A stretch of 8,746 bases of DNA, from NCBI GenBank assembly GCA_009886305.1, contig QXZO01000206.1, positions 1,905 through 10,650 of the forward strand. Reading direction: 5' to 3'. The number at the start of each line of letters is the position of its first letter. The stretch's first letter is position 1. This DNA comes from Betaproteobacteria bacterium. Lineage in GTDB: Bacteria > Pseudomonadota > Gammaproteobacteria > Burkholderiales > Eutrophovitaceae. The notes below the pieces were generated by a model. The model saw only the letters and a program-made list of their open reading frames with translations. It searched no databases and was not told the origin of the DNA. The translations under genes and the position numbers were made by a program. Positions 1 through 5,794 of the stretch are shown here, piece after piece.

Positions 1-802
1 GGTCGCAATGGATGAGGTGTTGTCTCTGGTTAGTGTCCTGAGTCGAAACTTCTAGTCCTGATTGCGTTTTTTTGATTGACAACGCTCGAGTGTTTGTTTT
101 GAAGGAGATGAGTTTATTTGCAATCATCGAGAGCATCGCGTCAATGTAAGCGCGGCTTCCTCCTTTTACGCTGAACCATTGAGGTCGATTCAGTACGGAT
201 AGGAGACCATGATTCTCACAAAATTGGACAAAAAACTTAAGAGGAAAATTGCGAATTTCTGAGGTAGGGCATGACCAAATTGCACCCGCCATGGGCAGTA
301 AATATCGGTTTTGGAAGTATGTGTTGTACCCCTCTTTGTCGAGATATTTTCCAAGACTAATCTTCGTTTGGTCTGATGAGCCGTAGCGAGCTACATCCCT
401 GGGTGCGTTCCGATTGAACCGCATTATATCTAGAAGCATTTTTAAAAATTTATGATCGTAAATTCTCTTTCTCTGCGCGAAAATTGTTCTTAAGTTCGAT
501 CCCGCCCATTCAAATTCTCCATTTCCAAGCGATACAGAAAATGACATGTCAGCAGGATGGCTAGCCACTTTTAAAGTAGAAAACCAATCTCTTAAACCTG
601 GATAAGTTCGATCATTGAATACAATAAATCCGGAATCCAACTTGATCGGTTTTTCGTCTATTTTGAGTGTGTGAGTGTGAGTGTGGCCACCCAAATAATC
701 AGCTTTTTCTATGAGCGTAATGTCAGCATGATTCCTTAAGTGCCAGCAGGCAGATAAGCCAGAGATGCCCGAGCCGATGATTACTACGTGTGGCTTATTC
801 AT
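1..802 (-). CDS. FAD-dependent oxidoreductase, COG2907 type (partial, runs off left edge)
   Basis: The minus-strand reading frame is open from ATG 802-800 to the left edge, giving about 267 residues with no stop; the C-terminal part lies outside the window. Residues 5-18 form a dinucleotide-binding beta-alpha-beta fingerprint (VVIIGSGISGLSA, GxGxxG), with an acidic strand end (LIEK) about 20 residues later. GGHTHTHT (38-45), DSGFIVFNDRTYP and LLPMAGAIWS are typical of the COG2907 'predicted NAD/FAD-binding' family, which is related to amine oxidases and phytoene desaturases and is about 420-450 residues long. In many proteobacteria this gene sits with DUF1365 and cyclopropane-fatty-acid-synthase-like genes, suggesting lipid modification, but those neighbours would lie outside the window. 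The substrate is unknown. No clear Shine-Dalgarno sequence precedes the start. It is divergent from the nitrile hydratase operon. The family call is firm and the function is not. Confidence 0.88.
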   Translation of the reverse strand, partial: MNKPHVVIIGSGISGLSACWHLRNHADITLIEKADYLGGHTHTHTLKIDEKPIKLDSGFIVFNDRTYPGLRDWFSTLKVASHPADMSFSVSLGNGEFEWAGSNLRTIFAQRKRIYDHKFLKMLLDIMRFNRNAPRDVARYGSSDQTKISLGKYLDKEGYNTYFQNRYLLPMAGAIWSCPTSEIRNFPLKFFVQFCENHGLLSVLNRPQWFSVKGGSRAYIDAMLSMIANKLISFKTNTRALSIKKTQSGLEVSTQDTNQRQHLIHCD

Positions 803-1114
803 AGCACAAGTACTTTAGGGTGTTGTGGTTTGTCTCGTTGACGTTGATGATACCTAACAGCTTATGGACCGACTGATGCATACTAAGTTTTATCTATTAA
901 TAGAATTGAAGTAACCAAAGACCTAATTTTACGCGTTGTCATATGTTGTGTTCTGATATTAGATTGAGCAATGTTTATGTAGTGGATGCTGAAATTTACT
1001 TTGTGTAACCGATACGCAATTTGCGCGCATATTAGGGTTTTTGGGGTTACATTGCGGCTTAGGAAGTTTATGATGTTGTTTTGCCTAAATAAAGCATGAG
1101 GAAGAGTATCAATT
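803..1114. other. Intergenic region between the divergent oxidoreductase and nitrile hydratase genes
   Basis: No gene is visible in these 312 bases. The region must hold promoters for both directions. It contains an inverted repeat, TGTAACC (1004-1010) and GGTTACA (1045-1051), whose arm centres are 41 bp apart, about four helical turns. A small dyad CGCAA-T-TTGCG (1015-1025) lies between the arms. The right arm overlaps a weak candidate sigma-70 promoter, GTTACA (1046-1051), 17 bp, TATGAT (1069-1074), which would serve the nitrile hydratase operon. No RNA structure or terminator stands out. Confidence 0.4.
1098..1106 (+). promoter_or_regulatory. Ribosome binding site of the nitrile hydratase alpha gene
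   Basis: The purine-rich stretch GAGGAAGAG lies 8 bp before ATG 1115. It is the best Shine-Dalgarno match in the operon and fixes the start of the alpha subunit. The downstream genes have weak or no such sites and seem to rely on translational coupling. Confidence 0.7.
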
Positions 1115-1756
1115 ATGTCCGGCTCTGATCATCACGAACACTCTCACGGAGAGGAATCAACGCTTACTGATATTCAAAAGCGAGTGAAGGCACTTGAATC
1201 AATTTTGGTTTCCAAGGGTTTAGTCGAACGTGCTGCGATTGATCAGATCATTGAGCACTTTGAGAATAAAGTCGGGCCTCATATCGGAGCTCGAGTTGTT
1301 GCGCGCGCATGGGTTGATGAAGCGTTTAAGCATGAATTATTGGAGGACGCAACGAAAGCGATTAATCGGCAACCGGATTTTCCTGATATTGGACAGCATT
1401 TGATAGCAATTGAGAATAACGAGTCGTTTCATAACATTGTGGTTTGCACCTTGTGCTCATGCTATCCATGGGATGTTTTAGGCTTGCCACCTGTTTGGTA
1501 TAAGTCAGCCCCTTATCGTTCACGTATCGTGAGTGATCCTCGCTCGGTGCTTAGGGAGTTTGGCTTAGAGTTGTCAGAAACTAAAAAAATAAGGGTATGG
1601 GACTCAACTGCTGAGACGCGTTATTTAGTCATACCGCAAAGGCCAGCTTTTTCTAAGGCAAAGTCTGAGTCGGAATTAGCCAAGTGCGTAACGAGGGATA
1701 GTATGATCGGAACCGGAGAAGTTTTACCACCAGCTGAGAATAACGTTAATGGATAG
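1115..1756 (+). CDS. nthA: Nitrile hydratase alpha subunit, cobalt type
   Basis: This is the catalytic subunit of nitrile hydratase, which hydrates nitriles to amides in the cytoplasm using a non-corrin metal centre. The 213 residues match the usual length. The metal-binding motif is CTLCSC at residues 111-116. Thr after the first Cys marks the cobalt type, since iron enzymes have Ser there. By family knowledge, the second and third Cys (114 and 116) are oxidised to sulfinic and sulfenic acids. GLPPVWYKSAPYRSRIVSDPR follows, and RYLVIPQRP and VTRDSMIG close the protein. The N-terminus is His-rich (DHHEHSHGEE), as in many cobalt-type alpha subunits. Asp120 replaces the usual Pro after CYPW. 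The thiocyanate hydrolase gamma subunit is homologous, but the adjacent unsplit beta subunit argues for nitrile hydratase. It is the first gene of the operon and overlaps the next by 8 bp. Confidence 0.92.
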   Translation: MSGSDHHEHSHGEESTLTDIQKRVKALESILVSKGLVERAAIDQIIEHFENKVGPHIGARVVARAWVDEAFKHELLEDATKAINRQPDFPDIGQHLIAIENNESFHNIVVCTLCSCYPWDVLGLPPVWYKSAPYRSRIVSDPRSVLREFGLELSETKKIRVWDSTAETRYLVIPQRPAFSKAKSESELAKCVTRDSMIGTGEVLPPAENNVNG

Positions 1757-2417
1757 TATTCATGACTTGGGAGGCATGGAGGGATTTGGTCCCGTTCGGC
1801 CAGAAGATAATGAGCCTGTATTCCATGCTGCTTGGGAGGGTAGTGTACTTGGTCTTCAGAGGTCGATCCTATATCTGGGGGTATGGAACATTGATGTGTT
1901 TCGGCATGCGCAAGAACGTATTCACCCAATCGAATATCTATCTTGGTCTTATTATGAGCGCTGGACCCATACTCTGATTGCTACAGCCGTGGAGCGAGGC
2001 CTTTTCAGTATGGACGAGCTTCGAGCGGGGGTCAGTCTAACCGGATATTCGTCGGAGTCATTAAAGCCATTGACAGTTAAAGATGCAGACAGGGCGTTCG
2101 TTAGAGGAAATTTTGAACGTGACGGAAGCCATGACCCACAATTTAGCGTTGGAGATGTGGTAATTACTAAGGAATTGCATGTCAACGGACACACTCGCTT
2201 GCCTCGTTATGCGAGGGATAAGCTTGGAACCATCGTTGCTATTAGGGGCCGACACGTATTCCCCGATGCGGTTGTGAGTCACGGTACGGAAGATCCTCAA
2301 TGGTTGTATACCGTCGAATTTGATGGGTATGAGGTTTGGGGTGAAACCTCAGATTCATCTGTCAGTAATTTGGTAGATGCGTTTGAGCCTTATTTATCGA
2401 GACCTGAATATGAGTGA
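1749..2417 (+). CDS. nthB: Nitrile hydratase beta subunit
   Basis: This is the structural partner of the alpha subunit, completing the active-site cavity of the heterodimer. The 222 residues start with the family signature MDSIHDLGGMEGFGPV, followed by NEPVFHAAWEG and a helical region with WNIDVFRHAQERI (46-58) and YLSWSYYERWTH (63-74). The C-terminal SH3-like barrel begins near residue 131 (FSVGDVVI), with GHTRLPRYARDKLGTI (147-162), HVFPD (169-173) and LYTVEFDGYEVWGE (186-199). It is one intact chain, whereas thiocyanate hydrolase splits this region into two subunits, so the nitrile hydratase call is preferred. ATG 1749 overlaps the alpha stop by 8 bp, pointing to translational coupling and balanced subunit synthesis. 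Confidence 0.92.
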   Translation: MDSIHDLGGMEGFGPVRPEDNEPVFHAAWEGSVLGLQRSILYLGVWNIDVFRHAQERIHPIEYLSWSYYERWTHTLIATAVERGLFSMDELRAGVSLTGYSSESLKPLTVKDADRAFVRGNFERDGSHDPQFSVGDVVITKELHVNGHTRLPRYARDKLGTIVAIRGRHVFPDAVVSHGTEDPQWLYTVEFDGYEVWGETSDSSVSNLVDAFEPYLSRPEYE

Positions 2418-2790
2418 TGACTTCTCTTGGTATCCATTTTCAATGGACTCGCCAGATAGTATTAAAGATCCTGTATTTTCTGAGCCCTGGGAGGCAGACA
2501 CGTTTGCTATGTTGGTGACTCTTGAAAAAACGGGTTTAATTTCTTGGTCAGAATGGGCTGATGAATTGGGATCTGAAATTAAGTGCAGTTCTACGTATGC
2601 CGATACCGGAACCGATTATTATATTTACGTACTCAGTGCGCTTGAAAATCTTTTGATTAGAAAGAATATAGTTTCAGGTCAAATGATAGAGCAGTATCAA
2701 GCAGGTTGGGGAAGAGTCGCGGAGCGTACGCCGCATGGTCAGCCCATGGAACTGATGACGGATGACCTCAACCCACCTTTGTCTGAATAA
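2410..2790 (+). CDS. Nitrile hydratase accessory (activator-type) protein
   Basis: This 126-residue protein resembles the small accessory proteins encoded downstream of nitrile hydratase subunits (P14K/NhhG-like), which help load cobalt or mature the enzyme. They are distantly related to the N-terminal half of the beta subunit. Visible features are FSEPWEADTFAMLVTLEKTGLISWSEWADELG near residues 23-54 and TDYYIYVLSALENLLI near 66-81. ATG 2410 is chosen because it overlaps the beta stop by 8 bp, repeating the upstream junction; an in-frame ATG at 2377 would give a much longer overlap. Only one Cys is present (near residue 57), so the CxCC metal motif described in some cobalt activators is absent and the maturation mechanism may differ. 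Family call fairly firm, mechanism uncertain. Confidence 0.8.
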   Translation: MSDDFSWYPFSMDSPDSIKDPVFSEPWEADTFAMLVTLEKTGLISWSEWADELGSEIKCSSTYADTGTDYYIYVLSALENLLIRKNIVSGQMIEQYQAGWGRVAERTPHGQPMELMTDDLNPPLSE

Positions 2791-2796
2791 ATCTGC

Positions 2797-3639
2797 ATGC
2801 TGAGCACTAAAGACCATAGTCGTTTTCAAGCGGGATTCGAATATGTCTATCCAGTGGTTTCTAGGCGCGCTGGGGGCGTATCCTTAGGTATTAATTTAAA
2901 TATCAATAATGCATGTAATTGGCGATGCATTTATTGCCAGGTGCCTGATTTGATACGGGGAGCTCCTCCGGCAGTGAATCTGAACTTACTTGAAAAAGAG
3001 TTGAGTGTTTTTCTTGATCAAATTCTGAGGGGTTCATATTTAGAGGATGAGGTGCCAGAGGGGCAACGTCGTTTAAACGACATTGCCTTCTCAGGTAATG
3101 GTGAGCCGACTTCAGCTCCAAATTTTTTAGATGCTGTTAAAGCGGTGTATGGCGTGAGGACGAAGGCGGATGTTCCTGATTCGGTTAAAACTGTTTTAAT
3201 TACTAACGGAAGCTTGATGCACCAAGAAAAAGTGATTCGGGGTGTAGCAGAATTAGCTGGTATCAACGGAGAGGTGTGGTATAAAATTGACCGTGCGACT
3301 GCGGAGGGCACTCAGCTAATTAATGACACTAAAGTTATTAAGTCTCGGATCATGTCGAATTTAGAAGCATCCGCAAAGGCTTGCCCGACTTGGATACAAA
3401 CGTGTTTCTTCAAGATGGATGGATTAAATCCCAGTGATCACGATGTGGAAGCTTATGTTGAACTGATAAAGGAGGCTAAGGTGAGCGGTATTCCTTTTAG
3501 GGGTATTCTTTTATACGGACTCGCTCGAGAGTCCCTACAACCTGAGTCATCGAGATTATCGCCGCTTGACGATGGTTGGTTTAAAGCATTCGCCAATCGG
3601 CTTAGAACGTTGGGCGTCACAGTTAATTTGTCCATATAA
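2797..3639 (+). CDS. Radical SAM domain protein (COG0731-like), function unknown
   Basis: This 280-residue protein should bind a [4Fe-4S] cluster through CNWRCIYC (Cys40, Cys44, Cys47; CX3CX2C) and use S-adenosylmethionine. FSGNGEPT (98-105) is the usual SAM-contacting 'GGE'-like strand, and VLITNGSLM (133-141) and WYKIDRA come later in the barrel. The sequence resembles a conserved, uncharacterised proteobacterial group, with DHSR near the start, PVVSRRAGG and PTWIQTCFF. It is related to wyosine-type and organic-radical-activating radical SAM enzymes, but no C-terminal accessory cluster is obvious. It begins 6 bp after the accessory gene with no clear Shine-Dalgarno site, so it probably depends on the upstream message. 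The placement in a nitrile hydratase operon may be functional or a local fusion of transcripts. The substrate cannot be inferred. Confidence 0.85.
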   Translation: MLSTKDHSRFQAGFEYVYPVVSRRAGGVSLGINLNINNACNWRCIYCQVPDLIRGAPPAVNLNLLEKELSVFLDQILRGSYLEDEVPEGQRRLNDIAFSGNGEPTSAPNFLDAVKAVYGVRTKADVPDSVKTVLITNGSLMHQEKVIRGVAELAGINGEVWYKIDRATAEGTQLINDTKVIKSRIMSNLEASAKACPTWIQTCFFKMDGLNPSDHDVEAYVELIKEAKVSGIPFRGILLYGLARESLQPESSRLSPLDDGWFKAFANRLRTLGVTVNLSI

Positions 3640-3641
3640 GT

Positions 3642-3667
3642 AAAAAGCCATCTCAAGATGGCTTTTT
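3642..3667. terminator. Bidirectional intrinsic terminator between radical SAM gene and dksA
   Basis: An 11-bp stem (3642-3652 with 3657-3667) with loop TCAA has an AGCCATC/GATGGCT core flanked by A5 on the left and T5 on the right. It therefore gives a U-tract in both directions. It lies 2 bp after the radical SAM stop and 32 bp after the dksA stop on the other strand, so it ends both convergent transcripts. Confidence 0.9.
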
Positions 3668-3699
3668 GATATTGATGCCTAAGCTGTTTGTTGCGGTAA

Positions 3700-4152
3700 C
3701 TACTTGGCCATTTGTTTCTCTCGGATTTCGTCCAGAGTTTTGCAGTCTATACATAACGAAGCTGTTGGTCTCGCTTCAAGTCTTTTTAAACCGATTTCAA
3801 TTCCGCAACTGTCGCAGTAGCCATAATCACTAGATTCAATACGCCCGATTGTCTCATTTATTTTTTTAATGAGTTTTCTCTCTCGATCCCTATTTCTCAG
3901 TTCTAACGCCATATCCGACTCTTGACTAGCTCTATCATTCGGGTCGGCAAAGACTGTGGCTTCATCCTGCATCGTATGCACGGTTTTATCAATGTCTGCA
4001 CCGAGTTGCCCTTTAAGCTCTAAAAGGATTTTCTTAAAGTGATTCTTCTGTTTTGTACCCATATATGCCTCACCTTTTTTAGGGGTATAAGGCTTAAATG
4101 TGCTTTTCACACTTGGTTTTGATTTAGTTGTGCTTTTTCTTGGAGTGGCCAT
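3700..4152 (-). CDS. dksA: RNA polymerase-binding transcription factor DksA
   Basis: DksA binds the RNA polymerase secondary channel and works with ppGpp to inhibit rRNA/tRNA promoters and activate amino-acid promoters. The 150 residues match the usual length of about 151. The coiled-coil tip has the essential DxxDxA motif (Asp70, Asp73, Ala75 in DPNDRASQ). LELRNRDRERKLIKKI (83-98) is near identical to the known family. The zinc finger CDSCG (Cys113, Cys116) and CIDC (Cys134, Cys137) is complete, so this is a four-Cys, zinc-dependent DksA. The extreme N-terminus is Lys/Ser/Thr-rich and not conserved. ATG 4152 is kept because residues 20-30 (KPYTPKKGEAY) align with the conserved family N-terminus, although no Shine-Dalgarno site precedes it; ATG 4062 (Met31) has a better one. 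Confidence 0.96.
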   Translation of the reverse strand: MATPRKSTTKSKPSVKSTFKPYTPKKGEAYMGTKQKNHFKKILLELKGQLGADIDKTVHTMQDEATVFADPNDRASQESDMALELRNRDRERKLIKKINETIGRIESSDYGYCDSCGIEIGLKRLEARPTASLCIDCKTLDEIREKQMAK

Positions 4153-4201
4153 GGCGTTTTATATATATATTAAAAAATATCCGCTATTTAAAAAACAGGT
4201 G

Positions 4202-4230
4202 TGTATATCAGATTTATCTCATTAAAGCAA
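4202..4230 (-). promoter_or_regulatory. Candidate sigma-70 promoter of dksA
   Basis: Reading leftwards, TTGCTT (4230-4225), a 17-bp spacer and TATACA (4207-4202) form a moderate sigma-70 match. It would give a 5' leader of about 45 bases in an A/T-rich stretch before the dksA start. It lies back to back with the tRNA promoter. Confidence 0.4.
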
Positions 4231-4258
4231 TTTTAGATGTAAAATTGTGTTTGTCAGA

Positions 4259-4287
4259 TTGACGTAAGAGGCACGAGGCGATATAGT
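4259..4287 (+). promoter_or_regulatory. tRNA operon promoter with GC-rich discriminator
   Basis: TTGACG (4259-4264), a 17-bp spacer and TATAGT (4282-4287) make a near-consensus sigma-70 promoter about 15 bp before tRNA-Pro. The segment after the -10 (CTCGGCCG, 4288-4295) is a GC-rich discriminator. Such discriminators are known to make stable-RNA promoters sensitive to ppGpp and DksA. Confidence 0.8.
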
Positions 4288-4301
4288 CTCGGCCGTTCAG
4301 T

Positions 4302-4378
4302 CGGGGTGTAGCGTAGCCTGGTAGCGCGCCTGCTTTGGGAGCAGGATGTCGGGAGTTCGAATCTCTCCACCCCGACCA
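4302..4378 (+). tRNA. tRNA-Pro (anticodon UGG)
   Basis: The acceptor stem CGGGGTG (4302-4308) pairs with CACCCCG (4368-4374), followed by discriminator A and an encoded CCA. The anticodon arm CTGCT-TTGGGAG-CAG exposes TGG. The T arm is GGGAG-TTCGAAT-CTCTC. It is 77 nt, first of three tRNAs in one transcript. Confidence 0.96.
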
Positions 4379-4404
4379 GTATTGACGGCTTAGGCGTTCG
4401 AGTT

Positions 4405-4481
4405 GCGCCCGTAGCTCAACCGGATAGAGCACCAGCCTTCTAAGCTGGGGGTTACAGGTTCGATTCCTGTCGGGCGTGCCA
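4405..4481 (+). tRNA. tRNA-Arg (anticodon UCU)
   Basis: The acceptor stem GCGCCCG (4405-4411) pairs with CGGGCGT (4471-4477), with a G-U first pair, discriminator G and an encoded CCA. The anticodon stem CCAGC/GCTGG encloses loop CTTCTAA with TCT. The T arm is ACAGG-TTCGATT-CCTGT. It reads AGA/AGG codons. Confidence 0.96.
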
Positions 4482-4508
4482 GTACTTTGGTCTGATAATG
4501 AAGTCTGT

Positions 4509-4585
4509 GGTGGGCGTAGCTCAGTTGGTAGAGCCCCGGATTGTGATTCCGGTGGTCGTGGGTTCGAGCCCCATCGTCCACCCCA
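4509..4585 (+). tRNA. tRNA-His (anticodon GUG)
   Basis: The acceptor stem GTGGGCG (4510-4516) pairs with CGTCCAC (4575-4581). The extra G at 4509 (G-1) faces C73 (4582), the identity pair of bacterial tRNA-His. CCA (4583-4585) is encoded. The anticodon stem CCGGA/TCCGG encloses TTGTGAT with GTG. No intrinsic terminator is evident in the 78 bases before the convergent dmeF stop. Confidence 0.96.
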
Positions 4586-4663
4586 CCGACATCGTTATTT
4601 ATACCCTCCAAGTTGCTAAGTTAGTGTTATGGGCTCTTATTAAGTTTGAGTTTAAATAGTCGA

Positions 4664-5584
4664 TTAGTCTTGACTCTCTAACTTTCGAATGACGTCTATG
4701 GCGCAGTAGGAAATAGGCAGTTCGGAAAGTTCTAAATTGAGTTGTTGGCGAATTTTAGTCTCTGCGTTTCCTTGAATTTTAATGATGCAAGCATATTGAT
4801 TATTTCCCGTTCTCCACAATCGTAAGTCCTGAAGGTCTCCAACGCCTGCGACTGCAGTTTTGATTTTGCTGCGAAGTGTCTCTGATGTTCCATCGTGAAT
4901 GCCGGAATCAATGAGGATGCTTGTTGTTTGTTTTATTAACGAGCGAGACCATAAGAGTACGAGAATGGAACCTACGATACCCATAAGTGGATCCATCCAG
5001 TTCCATCCAAAGAATAATCCTGCGATCAGCGCTATGATCGCAAGTAGGGATGTAATTGCATCTGTGATAACGTGGACATAGGCAGCCTTTAGGTTGAGAT
5101 CTGTTTCTAAGGGAGAGTTATGTTCATGTCCATGTCCATGTCCATGTCCATGTCTATGCCCTTTATGATGGTCATGTGAATGATGCCCTAATATGAGTGC
5201 GCTCAATGCATTAACAAGCAGGCCAATAAACGCTGTGATAATGGCATATCCGTAATCAATAGGCTTTGGATTAAATAATCGTTCTATTGACTCGTAGCCC
5301 ATCGTTAAACCAACGACAATAAGGAGTAAAGCGCTCGTATAGGCGCCAAGTATTTCAACCTTCCACGTCCCAAAGGCAAAAGAAGGATCATTGGCTTTCT
5401 TGTCAGCATATGTGTAAGCAAGCACAGTGATGCCAATTGCGATCGTGTGGGTACCCATATGCCACCCGTCCGCCAATAATGCCATTGAATTAAAGGCGTA
5501 ACCACCTAATATCTCGATGATCATCACTGCAAAGCTGATCGACAAAACTACAATACTTCTTTTGATGTTGGATGCTGTACTCAT
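4664..5584 (-). CDS. dmeF: Cation diffusion facilitator, DmeF-type metal efflux transporter
   Basis: This is an inner-membrane proton-coupled exporter of divalent metals. DmeF relatives export Co(II)/Ni(II), and related members export zinc. The 306-residue protein has six predicted membrane spans and a cytoplasmic C-terminal domain. Metal-site residues are visible in TM2 (SMALLADGWHMGTH; Asp39, His42, His46) and TM5 (HVITD; His171, Asp175). The DPSFAFGTWKVEILGA loop is typical of DmeF. Between TM4 and TM5, about residues 134-155 form a His/Gly-rich cytoplasmic loop encoded partly by a hexanucleotide repeat. ATG 5584 is preferred to an in-frame TTG nine codons upstream; neither has a strong Shine-Dalgarno site. 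It diverges from the znuA-like gene across a 42-bp palindrome, so zinc is a plausible substrate, but cobalt or nickel cannot be excluded. Confidence 0.9.
   Translation of the reverse strand: MSTASNIKRSIVVLSISFAVMIIEILGGYAFNSMALLADGWHMGTHTIAIGITVLAYTYADKKANDPSFAFGTWKVEILGAYTSALLLIVVGLTMGYESIERLFNPKPIDYGYAIITAFIGLLVNALSALILGHHSHDHHKGHRHGHGHGHGHEHNSPLETDLNLKAAYVHVITDAITSLLAIIALIAGLFFGWNWMDPLMGIVGSILVLLWSRSLIKQTTSILIDSGIHDGTSETLRSKIKTAVAGVGDLQDLRLWRTGNNQYACIIKIQGNAETKIRQQLNLELSELPISYCAIDVIRKLESQD
5125..5154. repeat. Five-copy hexanucleotide tandem repeat inside dmeF
   Basis: CATGTC is repeated five times without error and is followed by the diverged copy TATGCC. On the coding strand it encodes Gly-His dipeptides in the cytoplasmic metal-binding loop. 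The unit is two codons long, so slippage would lengthen or shorten the loop without a frameshift. Confidence 0.95.
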
Positions 5585-5749
5585 AAGCAGTTTGAGAGCA
5601 TATTTAGTCAAACATAAAATTAATTCGGGTCGTTAGGAGCATTGTAGCGCCAGTTTGTTCCTTTCGAGCCACGGTCAGTCAATGTGAATGATGCTTTGTA
5701 TTTAGGCCAACGTTAACTTTTTGGCGCTTAACTATATTCGTAATAACTA

Positions 5750-5779
5750 TTGCTCTTCATAAACGATATGTTGTAACAT
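5750..5779 (+). promoter_or_regulatory. Candidate promoter of the znuA leader, covered by the operator
   Basis: TTGCTC (5750-5755), an 18-bp spacer and TAACAT (5774-5779) form a modest sigma-70 match almost wholly inside the palindrome. Bound Zur would block it. Transcription would start near 5786. Confidence 0.4.
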
Positions 5780-5794
5780 ATCGTTTATGAAGAG
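5753..5794. promoter_or_regulatory. 42-bp perfect palindrome containing a Zur-like operator
   Basis: Two perfect 20-bp arms (5753-5772 and 5775-5794) flank the central dinucleotide GT. The core GATATGTTGTAACATATC (5765-5782) resembles gammaproteobacterial Zur boxes of the ATGTTATAACAT type. It lies between divergent dmeF and the znuA-like gene and overlaps a candidate plus-strand promoter. No U-tract follows, so it is not a terminator. Regulator identity is inferred from the motif and the genes served. Confidence 0.75.

Noticed and set aside
941..958. ATATGTTGT sequence resembling a Zur half-box left of the nitrile hydratase operon
   Set aside because: The other half (GTTCTGATAT) does not match, and there is no zinc-related gene next to it.
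2377..2409. Upstream ATG 2377 for the nitrile hydratase accessory gene
   Set aside because: It would overlap the beta gene by 41 bp and add residues unlike the family. ATG 2410 repeats the 8-bp overlap of the upstream junction.
1115..2417. Thiocyanate hydrolase instead of nitrile hydratase
   Set aside because: The alpha/gamma-type motif fits both, but thiocyanate hydrolase has the beta region split into two genes, usually upstream of the catalytic one. Here beta is intact and downstream and an accessory gene follows.
4214..4611. Minus-strand open frames with GWRDSNSRHPAPKAGALPG and GIEPVTPSLEGWCSIRLSYG-like sequences
   Set aside because: These are antisense translations of the tRNA-Pro, tRNA-Arg and tRNA-His genes, a common spurious protein artefact. 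The tRNA structures explain the sequence.
4586..4663. Terminator for the tRNA operon or for dmeF
   Set aside because: No stable stem with a T-tract could be found on either strand.
5585..5611. TTG start nine codons upstream for the dmeF gene
   Set aside because: It has no Shine-Dalgarno sequence, and ATG 5584 gives a normal family N-terminus. It remains possible but less likely.
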